From: Treponema sp.
Lineage (GTDB): Bacteria; Spirochaetota; Spirochaetia; Treponematales; Breznakiellaceae
Assembly (NCBI GenBank): GCA_031254175.1
Contig: JAIRUY010000099.1
Coordinates: forward strand, 1-6,615
Reading direction: 5' to 3'
DNA length: 6,615 nucleotides
The notes below the pieces were generated by a model. That model saw nothing but the letters and a program-made list of their open reading frames with translations. It did no database searches and had not been told where the DNA came from. Both the position numbers and the translations under genes were made by a program. This document shows positions 1 through 5,429 of this stretch, piece by piece (position 1 is the stretch's first letter; each line of letters begins with the position of its first letter).

Positions 1-665
1 GTAAAAACGAAATAAATATTTATGATATTCCGATAGCCCAGATTACAGAGCAGTACATCGAATATCTTACATTGGCGCAAACCATAGACATGGAAGATAT
101 TACCGCTTTTCACTCAATGGCTGCGACCTTGCTTTATATAAAAAGCCGGACGCTTCTGCCTGTAGAAATTGATGACGCTGATTTTGAAGATCCAAGGGCG
201 GATCTTGTAGAACGTCTTATCGAATATCAAAAATATAAAAAGCTTTCCGAGCTGATGGAAGAAAAAGAAAAGGAAAATGAATGGGTATTGGAGAGACGCA
301 GATTACAGCATAATTTACCTTTTTCAGACGATGATATGTGGGAAAAAATAGATATTTGGGATCTGTTAAAAACATTTTCCTCCCTGAAAGTAAATTTAGG
401 CGTGGATCTTGAACGAGTAATCGATCTTTATGAAGAAGTAACTGTAAATGAAAAAACCGCCCTGCTTATGGAATTTCTGGAAGAAAAACGGGAGTGCAGA
501 TTTACGGAACTTATTATCCGCCCCGGAGCATTGGATGTAGTATGCGCTTTGCTTGCTGTTCTTGAAGCGGCAAAATACCGCATGATTGTTCTTTTTCAAA
601 ACCGCCTGTTTGGTGATGTTTTAATCCGGGCAAACGATGCTTATGGAGCTAATGGTGAAAGATAA
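1..665 (+). CDS. scpA: ScpA, segregation and condensation protein A (5' end cut off by the window)
   Basis: ScpA is the kleisin subunit that bridges the SMC ATPase heads and, with ScpB, forms the condensin-like complex that compacts and segregates the chromosome. The frame is open from the left edge (first full codon at base 3), and the first visible residues, KNEINIYDIPIAQITEQYIE, match the conserved N-terminal ScpA segment. The real start is therefore outside the window; by family comparison about 25 residues are missing. A TTG at 72 is internal. The next landmark is MAATLLYIKSRTLLP, the conserved helix that contacts SMC. The C-terminal winged-helix part ends in LEAAKYRMIVLFQNRLFGDV, which corresponds to the usual end of the family. 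The acidic, Lys/Glu-rich centre is typical of the ScpA linker. The TAA stop lies inside the start of scpB, so the two are probably translationally coupled. About 220 residues are visible, consistent with a full length near 245. Confidence 0.95.
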   Translation, partial: KNEINIYDIPIAQITEQYIEYLTLAQTIDMEDITAFHSMAATLLYIKSRTLLPVEIDDADFEDPRADLVERLIEYQKYKKLSELMEEKEKENEWVLERRRLQHNLPFSDDDMWEKIDIWDLLKTFSSLKVNLGVDLERVIDLYEEVTVNEKTALLMEFLEEKRECRFTELIIRPGALDVVCALLAVLEAAKYRMIVLFQNRLFGDVLIRANDAYGANGER

Positions 666-1209
666 TCCTGAAAAAATATCCGCCCTTGTCGAAGCGGTCC
701 TGTATCTGGAAGGAAATCCCCTTGATGAAAGCGCTATAAGCCGTATTTGCGGGGTTTCAACAGATGATGTAAAAGCCGCTGTCCAGATGATTAAAAAACG
801 CTATGAAGCAAAAGACTGCGGGTTTGAACTTTCACAGACAGGCGGCGGTATAATGATTTCCGTAAAAAAAGAACACTGGGAAAATCTGAAAGAACGTTAC
901 GGGAAAAAGAACGAAGGGAAAATTTCCCGCGCCGCTATGGAAACACTGGCCATTGTCGCATATTCACAGCCTGTTACAAGGGCGGAAATAGAAAAAATAC
1001 GCGGAGTTTCCGCTGACAATATGATCCGTCTGCTTCTGGAAAAAGGACTTGTCCGTGAGGCCGGAAAAAAGGACATACCCGGCCGCCCTGTCATGTACGG
1101 CACTACAAGGGAATTCTTAAAAATATTTAATCTCAATTCAATAGCGGAACTTCCTAAACTTGGTGAAAGTGATATTGAAAAGTTTGCGCTTGAGGGGGAA
1201 AAATATTAG
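637..1209 (+). CDS. scpB: ScpB, segregation and condensation protein B
   Basis: ScpB is a dimeric tandem winged-helix protein that binds the ScpA linker in the SMC-ScpAB complex. The protein is 190 residues from the ATG at 637, the normal family size. The first winged helix (about residues 10-85) begins with ISALVEAVLYLEGNPLDES. The second (about 95-160) carries the signature AMETLAIVAYSQPVTRAEIE and then LLEKGLVREAGKKDIPGRP followed by MYGTT, as in most ScpB proteins. The C-terminal FNLNSIAELPKL is also family-like. The start is uncertain: in-frame ATG codons lie at 637, 643 and 652 and a GTG at 655. A GGAG at 645-648 is best spaced for the GTG at 655 (6 bases) and too close to 652. Overlap with scpA is 29, 23, 14 or 11 bases accordingly. 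The stop TAG at 1207-1209 overlaps the proposed start of the next gene. Confidence 0.95.
   Translation: MLMELMVKDNPEKISALVEAVLYLEGNPLDESAISRICGVSTDDVKAAVQMIKKRYEAKDCGFELSQTGGGIMISVKKEHWENLKERYGKKNEGKISRAAMETLAIVAYSQPVTRAEIEKIRGVSADNMIRLLLEKGLVREAGKKDIPGRPVMYGTTREFLKIFNLNSIAELPKLGESDIEKFALEGEKY
645..648 (+). promoter_or_regulatory. Possible Shine-Dalgarno for an internal scpB start
   Basis: A GGAG inside the scpA/scpB overlap is 6 bases before GTG 655 and 3 bases before ATG 652. No good ribosome-binding sequence precedes ATG 637; CCGGG at 626-630 is poor. The mature ScpB may therefore begin at Val/Met-Lys-Asp-Asn, which fits the family's usual short N-terminus. Ribosomes terminating at the scpA stop (663-665) would be almost on top of this start, so coupling may replace a strong site. 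Confidence 0.4.
1192..1198 (+). promoter_or_regulatory. Strong Shine-Dalgarno (GAGGGGG) aimed at an ATT codon
   Basis: GAGGGGG lies within the last codons of scpB, exactly 6 bases before ATT at 1205-1207. No ATG, GTG or TTG lies at a usable distance downstream of it. The ATT is the codon at which the conserved N-terminus of the pseudouridine synthase begins. This site is the main evidence for a non-canonical start of the next gene. Confidence 0.65.
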
Positions 1210-1912
1210 GCTGCAGGTTTTTCTTTCCCGCGCAGGCATTGCTTCAAGAAGGGCGGCCGAAGGCATAATCGCTCAGGGCAGGGTTTCTGTAAACGGCAGT
1301 ATAATTACTTCTCAGGGGAGCAAAGTAGAAGAGGGCGATACGATCCTTCTTGACGGGAAGCCTCTTCAATTGGAAAACTGCTATCATTATCTTGTTCTTA
1401 ACAAACCTCCGGGTTATATCTGTTCTTCAAGCGACCCTCAGGGGCGTCCTTTGGCGCTTGATTTGCTTCCCAAAACAAAAGAACGCCTTTACAGCGTAGG
1501 ACGGCTTGATTTTCTGTCATGCGGTTTGATTTTTTTTACCAATGACGGAAATTTTGCAAACAGTCTTGGACATCCGAAATTAGAACTCGAAAAGGAATAT
1601 GTTGTTGAAGCGTCAGGCCCGATTCCGGATTCAACGATAGAAGCCTTTAATAACGGAATTACGGTAGAAGATGTTTTTTATAAGGCAAAATCAGCGATAA
1701 GAACAGGCCGTAAATCCTTGAGGATTGTGCTTATCGAAGGCAAAAACCGGGAAATACGGAGGGTTTTTTCCCATTTTCACCTTCATCCGACACTTCTTCG
1801 CAGGGTAAGAATTGGCCCTGTTTTGCTTTTTGACTTGCCGGAAGGCACTTCCCGCTCTTTGACGAAAAATGAGATAGAAAAACTGCGAGGAAAAAATGGT
1901 AATAGCGATTGA
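1205..1912 (+). CDS. rluB: RsuA/RluB-family rRNA pseudouridine synthase (probable AUU start)
   Basis: The enzyme isomerises a specific uridine in rRNA to pseudouridine. The RluB branch modifies 23S rRNA in the peptidyl-transferase region; the exact target here is inferred from the scpAB-linked position and could be another RsuA-family site. An N-terminal S4 RNA-binding domain (residues 2-50) starts RLQVFLSRAGIASRRAAE and contains GRVSVNG. The catalytic domain has LVLNKPPGY (63-71), the motif GRLDFLSCGLIFFTNDG (99-115) with catalytic Asp102, and GKNREIRRVF (179-188). Length is 235 residues, normal for the family. Family members normally begin Met-Arg-Leu-Gln, and here the Met position is ATT at 1205. 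It sits 6 bases after a strong Shine-Dalgarno and overlaps the scpB stop as ATTAG. Alternative starts are TTG 1160, GTG 1163, GTG 1169 and TTG 1190; they add 5-15 residues not expected in the family and lack a good ribosome-binding site. The TGA stop at 1910-1912 lies inside cmk. Confidence 0.92.
   Translation: MRLQVFLSRAGIASRRAAEGIIAQGRVSVNGSIITSQGSKVEEGDTILLDGKPLQLENCYHYLVLNKPPGYICSSSDPQGRPLALDLLPKTKERLYSVGRLDFLSCGLIFFTNDGNFANSLGHPKLELEKEYVVEASGPIPDSTIEAFNNGITVEDVFYKAKSAIRTGRKSLRIVLIEGKNREIRRVFSHFHLHPTLLRRVRIGPVLLFDLPEGTSRSLTKNEIEKLRGKNGNSD
1452..1467 (+). promoter_or_regulatory. Weak candidate sigma-54 (-24/-12) motif inside the synthase gene
   Basis: TGGCGCTTGATTTGCT fits the -24/-12 consensus TGGCACRNNNNTTGCW at all but two specified positions (G for A at position 5, T for R at position 7). 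The GG and GC doublets are at the required spacing (1453-1454 and 1465-1466). It is intragenic and encodes the ordinary Pro-Leu-Ala-Leu-Asp-Leu-Leu stretch of the enzyme, so it may be coincidence. If active, transcription would cover the rest of this gene, then cmk and rpsA. It is noted because a sigma-54 activator is encoded downstream. Confidence 0.15.
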
Positions 1913-2576
1913 CGGACCTGCCGGATCAGGGAAAAGTACAATTGCCAAATTATTGGCGGAAAAGCTAAAAAGCGCGGATGGAAACGAATTTTCCTATATA
2001 AATTCTGGGAATCTGTACAGAGCAATTACGTTTGGCTGTTTAAAGAGTGGTATTAACCCTTCAGACAGTGAAAAAGTAATCGAGTTTGCGAAAAATGCCC
2101 AAATTTCTTACTCTCCGGCGGCTGTCGGCGCGGCAAAAAAAGATCAGGTTTTCCTAAAGGGGGAAAATATCACAGAGAGTCTGCACACAGACGAAATTGA
2201 CAAATATTCTGCGCCTCTTTCTGCGATTGTGTCTGTAAGGCACATTGTCAATGATCTAATTCGTTCATTAGCAAAAAACAGGAATATTGTGGTAGAAGGC
2301 AGGGACATGACATCAGTTGTTTTTCCTGATGCCGATTTCCGTTTTTATCTTGATGCATCCGCCGATTCCAGGGCAAAAAGGCGATTTGAACAAGGGGTTT
2401 CTACTCTAAGTCTTGAAGAAATTAAAAGAACCATCATGGAACGCGATCAAATTGATAAAAATAAAGTTGAAGGCAACCTAAAACTTGCGGACGGAGTGCA
2501 ATATTTAGATACATCGGACTTGACCATTATTGAAGTTTATGAGAAATTGATAGAAGAAATAGAAAAAATACATTAA
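1896..2576 (+). CDS. cmk: Cytidylate kinase
   Basis: Cytosolic (d)CMP kinase: transfers phosphate from ATP to CMP or dCMP for nucleic acid and lipid precursor synthesis. The protein has 226 residues, normal for the long bacterial type with an NMP-binding insert. Seen in order: P-loop GPAGSGKST (7-15); INSGNLYR (35-42), matching the E. coli LLDSGAIYR segment and keeping the Ser and Arg that contact CMP; the CMP-specific insert at about 65-115; GRDM (135-138) followed by VVFPDA; the lid region AKRRFEQG; and MERDQIDKNK (171-180). Compared with E. coli, the Asp before Ser is Asn, GRDMGTVV reads GRDMTSVV, and the second Arg of the ERD-DRNR motif is Lys180. These are conservative changes that need not abolish activity. 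The ATG at 1896 has GAGG at 1887-1890, 5 bases upstream, and overlaps the previous gene by 17 bases. rpsA follows after 9 bases, a widespread pairing. Confidence 0.96.
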   Translation: MVIAIDGPAGSGKSTIAKLLAEKLKSADGNEFSYINSGNLYRAITFGCLKSGINPSDSEKVIEFAKNAQISYSPAAVGAAKKDQVFLKGENITESLHTDEIDKYSAPLSAIVSVRHIVNDLIRSLAKNRNIVVEGRDMTSVVFPDADFRFYLDASADSRAKRRFEQGVSTLSLEEIKRTIMERDQIDKNKVEGNLKLADGVQYLDTSDLTIIEVYEKLIEEIEKIH

Positions 2577-2585
2577 GGAAAAAAA

Positions 2586-4331
2586 ATGGCAGAGAGGGAA
2601 GTGGCATCGGACACTACTCCGGTAAAAAGCGGAGAAAACATTCAAACACAATTACAGGAGGAATACCTGAAGACCCTTGAACAGCTTGAAGAGGGTCAAC
2701 TGATAGAAGGAAAGGTAATTCAGGTTACATCAGATCAGGTATTTATTGACGTAGGATACAAATCAGAAGGAAAAATTCCAATAACGGAATTTTCCGAGAT
2801 TCCAAATATAGGCGATGCCGTATCGGTTATCCTTATCGCGAAAGAGAACAGACACGGCGAAGTTATTGTTTCAAAACAAAAAGCGGACGCGAAGCTGTTC
2901 TGGAAAAATCTCAGGCAGGCTTTTACGGATAAACGTCCGGTAGAAGGTACAGTTGAAAAACAGGTGAAGGGCGGCTTTGATGTTCATCTTGGCGCCGGCG
3001 TTCACGCGTTTCTTCCTGTCAGCCAGGCGGACATTCAAAAAATCGACAATCCGGAAAAAATCCTCGGCAAAAAATTAAGTTTTTATGTTGAACGGCTTTA
3101 CTCTGACGGAAAAATTAACATTGTAGTCAACAGACGCAAGTGCATGGAAGATGAACTTGAAAAAAGGCGCAATGATTTCTTTGAAAAAACGCCCATCGGC
3201 TCTGATGTTACAGGCACTGTAAAAAGTTTCACCTCATTCGGCGCGTTTATAGATCTTGGAGGTTTTGACGGTCTTTTGCACATCAACGACATGAGCTGGG
3301 GACATGTCACACGCCCGAAAGATTTTGTAAAAAAGGGGCAGGAGATTAATCTCAAGGTTATCCGTATAGATCGCGAGGAAAAACGCATCAATTTGTCTCT
3401 TAAACATTATTCTGATGATCCGTGGGTACACTTTGAAGAAAAATACCATGTCAATGATATTGTAAAAGGAAAGGTAACAAAACTTACAGACTTCGGCGCG
3501 TTTATTGAACTTGAAGAAGGCATTGAAGGTCTTGCTCATATTAGTGAGTTTTCATGGGTAAAGAAGATTCAGAGACCTCAGGATCTTCTTAAACCGGCAG
3601 ACGCAGTTGAATGTATGATCTTGGGTTATGATCTTCAGGCGGGCAGGGTATCGCTTGGATTAAAACAGGTACAGGACAATCCATGGGAAAGCATCGAAGA
3701 AAAATATCATGCAGGGAAAAGGATAAAACGTAAAGTTGTTAAAGTTACCAATGCCGGCGCGTTTGTTGAGCTTGAAGACGGAATTGACGGCTTCCTCCAT
3801 GTGGATGATATTTCATGGACAAGAAAGGCAAAAGGCCAAAACAATCTTGCTGTAGGCCAGGAAATCGAAGTCATGGTTATATCCGTTGACAAGGAAAACC
3901 GCAATGTTAAACTTGGAATAAAACAGCTAACAGACGATCCATGGAAAGATTTCCTTGAAAATAATAAAATCGGCTCTTCTGTTGAAGGGGAAATAGCTTC
4001 AGTTACTGATTTCGGTTTATTCCTTAGGGTTCCCGGCGGCATTGAAGGACTGATTCACAAGACAAATCTTGTTGAAAACCGTGAAGAAGACCCCGATGAA
4101 GCCTTAAAAAAATATAAAGTCGGCGACAAATTAAAAGCGATTGTACTTGATATTCAGAATGATAAACAGAAAGTAGCATTTTCTATTCGTGATTACGAAA
4201 AGAAAATGCAGCGGGATGAAATGTCACGTTATATGGCCAAGGAAGAAGCATCCGATTCAACATATACCCTTGGCGCTGTTTTTAAATCGAGAAACAGTGA
4301 CAATTCGCCGGATTCTGACACTGCTGTCTGA
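2586..4331 (+). CDS. rpsA: Ribosomal protein S1 (six S1/OB domains)
   Basis: S1 is the large, loosely attached 30S protein that binds mRNA and assists initiation on structured or weak-site messages. The protein has 581 residues and six S1 domains, the full-length layout of E. coli S1 (557). Approximate positions are 36-100, 116-190, 205-275, 290-362, 377-447 and 463-533. Domains 3 to 5 are most alike and carry the typical core, for example FTSFGAFIDLGGFDGLLHI and FGAFIELEEGIEGLAHISE, joined by DDPW/DNPW linkers; domains 1 and 2 are divergent, as in the 30S-binding half of E. coli S1. The tail (about 548-581) holds TYTLGAVFKS and then a Ser/Asp-rich end. The ATG follows TAAGGA (2574-2579) by 6 bases; that site overlaps the cmk stop, so translation is likely coupled. 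No separate leader is present. A 57-base gap separates it from the next gene, with no intrinsic terminator. Confidence 0.97.
   Translation: MAEREVASDTTPVKSGENIQTQLQEEYLKTLEQLEEGQLIEGKVIQVTSDQVFIDVGYKSEGKIPITEFSEIPNIGDAVSVILIAKENRHGEVIVSKQKADAKLFWKNLRQAFTDKRPVEGTVEKQVKGGFDVHLGAGVHAFLPVSQADIQKIDNPEKILGKKLSFYVERLYSDGKINIVVNRRKCMEDELEKRRNDFFEKTPIGSDVTGTVKSFTSFGAFIDLGGFDGLLHINDMSWGHVTRPKDFVKKGQEINLKVIRIDREEKRINLSLKHYSDDPWVHFEEKYHVNDIVKGKVTKLTDFGAFIELEEGIEGLAHISEFSWVKKIQRPQDLLKPADAVECMILGYDLQAGRVSLGLKQVQDNPWESIEEKYHAGKRIKRKVVKVTNAGAFVELEDGIDGFLHVDDISWTRKAKGQNNLAVGQEIEVMVISVDKENRNVKLGIKQLTDDPWKDFLENNKIGSSVEGEIASVTDFGLFLRVPGGIEGLIHKTNLVENREEDPDEALKKYKVGDKLKAIVLDIQNDKQKVAFSIRDYEKKMQRDEMSRYMAKEEASDSTYTLGAVFKSRNSDNSPDSDTAV
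3237..3764 (+). repeat. Imperfect DNA repeat from tandem S1 domains 3-5
   Basis: The 14-base string TTCGGCGCGTTTAT occurs identically at 3237-3250 and 3492-3505, 255 bases apart. A close variant, CCGGCGCGTTTGT, begins at 3754. These encode the Gly-Ala-Phe core of successive S1 domains, and the sequence around them is also similar. They reflect domain duplication within rpsA, not a mobile or regulatory repeat. Confidence 0.8.
4314..4331 (+). other. Small inverted repeat over the rpsA stop codon
   Basis: TCTGACA (4314-4320) and TGTCTGA (4325-4331) can pair with one T-T mismatch around a CTGC loop; the right arm includes the TGA stop. No run of T follows (the next bases are TGAGGAAAAT), so it is not a standard intrinsic terminator. 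It could be an RNA-processing or stability element between rpsA and the regulator gene, or chance. Confidence 0.25.
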
Positions 4332-4377
4332 TGAGGAAAATGGGTCTTTAACAGTAGAGCAGTTGTACGGACTTCAT

Positions 4378-4383
4378 AAGAGG
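4378..4383 (+). promoter_or_regulatory. Shine-Dalgarno (AAGAGG) that sets the activator start at 4389
   Basis: AAGAGG is 5 bases upstream of ATG 4389. An in-frame GTG at 4383 overlaps this site and so is an unlikely start. The rest of the 57-base gap (4332-4388) shows no convincing -35/-10 or -24/-12 promoter by eye, which suggests read-through from rpsA. Confidence 0.7.
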
Positions 4384-4388
4384 TGTCA

Positions 4389-5405
4389 ATGACCGGCACT
4401 GATAAACTCCAGGTAAAAAGCATGGAAAAGGCTTACATGGAAAAAAGCAAATCAAAAACCGGTCAGGATCGTCACAGGATAATAACAAAGAGCCCTGTTA
4501 TTCATGAAATACTTGACATAATTGATAGGGCTGCAAAAACAGATTCGTCTGTTTTGCTTCTTGGAGAGAGCGGGGCAGGCAAGGGATTGTTTGCCGAGCG
4601 GGTACATGTACAAAGCCGGCGTAAAGACGCTCCGTTTATTACGGTTAATTGCGCCGCAATCCCTGACGGACTGCTGGAAAGCGAACTGTTCGGGCATGTT
4701 AAGGGAGCTTTTACAAGCGCGGTTTCCGCCCGGCAGGGGCGTTTTGAAATGGCGGATAACGGGACAATTTTTTTTGATGAAATAGGAGACCTGCCTTTAG
4801 CGTTACAGGCAAAAATATTACGGGTTATTCAGGAAAAAAAAATTGAAAAAGTCGGCTCTGATGTTACTGTCAATGTTAATGTGCGCATTATCGCGGCTAC
4901 AAATAAAGACATTGAAGCTTTGGTGCAAAAAGGGCTTTTTCGCGAGGATTTGTACTATCGCCTCAATGTGCTTCCGGTATATATTCCGCCTCTTCGTGAG
5001 CGTACCGAAGATATACATGAGCTTGCATATTTTTTTCTTGAAAACTTTATGCAAAAAGCGAAAAAACATTTTGAAGGCTTCTCCCGGGACGCTCTTTCGG
5101 CAATGCTTTCTTATTCATGGCCGGGTAATGTCCGGGAACTTGCAAATGTGATAGAAAGAGCCTGTATAATTTGCAGGGATAAATTTATAGGATATGATGA
5201 TCTTTTTCTGAACTCCGTAAGATTTGAGAAAAAGGAAGGAGCGGATCGTAATTTAAAAACAGCTATTTGTATTTTTAAAACAGGTTTTATCCGTCAGGTA
5301 CTGGAGGAGAATAACTGGAACCAAACAGAGGCTGCCAAGGCTCTTGCCATACAGCGCACTTATTTGTCAAGATTAATAAAAGAATTGAAAATAGAGATTC
5401 CATAA
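4389..5405 (+). CDS. Stand-alone sigma-54 (RpoN) transcription activator, AAA+ plus Fis-type HTH
   Basis: Bacterial enhancer-binding protein: hydrolyses ATP to remodel sigma-54 RNA polymerase at -24/-12 promoters. The protein has 338 residues. A short, Lys-rich N-terminus (about 1-35) replaces any receiver, GAF or PAS domain. The AAA+ domain shows Walker A GESGAGKG (59-66; usual form GESGTGKE), the sigma-54 contact loop GAFTSA (106-111; usual GAFTGA), Walker B IFFDEIGDL (around 127-135), RIIAATN (166-172), arginine-finger region LFREDLYYRLNVLPV and sensor II WPGNVREL (244-251). The C-terminus (about 303-338) is a Fis-type helix-turn-helix, NWNQTEAAKALAIQRTYLSR. This PspF-like architecture implies control by a partner protein or by expression level, not by phosphorylation. 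Its targets cannot be read from the window. The next gene starts 24 bases downstream. Assignment to the family is firm; the specific role is unknown. Confidence 0.94.
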   Translation: MTGTDKLQVKSMEKAYMEKSKSKTGQDRHRIITKSPVIHEILDIIDRAAKTDSSVLLLGESGAGKGLFAERVHVQSRRKDAPFITVNCAAIPDGLLESELFGHVKGAFTSAVSARQGRFEMADNGTIFFDEIGDLPLALQAKILRVIQEKKIEKVGSDVTVNVNVRIIAATNKDIEALVQKGLFREDLYYRLNVLPVYIPPLRERTEDIHELAYFFLENFMQKAKKHFEGFSRDALSAMLSYSWPGNVRELANVIERACIICRDKFIGYDDLFLNSVRFEKKEGADRNLKTAICIFKTGFIRQVLEENNWNQTEAAKALAIQRTYLSRLIKELKIEIP

Positions 5406-5415
5406 GAGGCATTAA

Positions 5416-5424
5416 GGAGAGGAG
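5416..5424 (+). promoter_or_regulatory. Purine-rich Shine-Dalgarno region before the TPR gene
   Basis: GGAGAGGAG carries two overlapping ribosome-binding cores. The second GGAG (5421-5424) is 5 bases before ATG 5430, while GTG 5424 is inside this tract and only 4 bases after the first AAGGAG. ATG 5430 is therefore preferred. Confidence 0.65.
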
Positions 5425-5429
5425 TGATA

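Noticed and set aside
72..665. scpA starting at TTG 72
   Set aside because: The frame is open to the left edge and encodes conserved ScpA residues before this codon, so the gene is truncated by the window.
1813..1827. TGGCCCTGTTTTGCT, a second sigma-54-like motif about 70 bases before cmk
   Set aside because: The GG to GC spacing is one base short of the strict -24/-12 spacing, so it is unlikely to be functional.
3098..4042. Minus-strand frames of about 100 codons opposite rpsA
   Set aside because: They are antisense shadows of a strongly conserved gene, with no domain signal and implausible compositions rich in Ser, Phe and Arg.
4332..4388. A possible sigma-70 promoter using TTGTAC at 4363-4368
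   Set aside because: No acceptable -10 element lies 16-18 bases downstream; the expected position falls on the start codon of the activator.
4189..4392. A 67-codon + strand frame spanning the end of rpsA and the gap
   Set aside because: Most of it is an alternate frame of the S1 tail. Its last part (after 4331) could look like a frameshifted S1 tail, but the in-frame S1 end is complete and no family match is evident.
4522..5151. Alternate + strand frames within the sigma-54 activator
   Set aside because: They overlap conserved AAA+ motifs read in the true frame, have no ribosome site and no recognisable domain.
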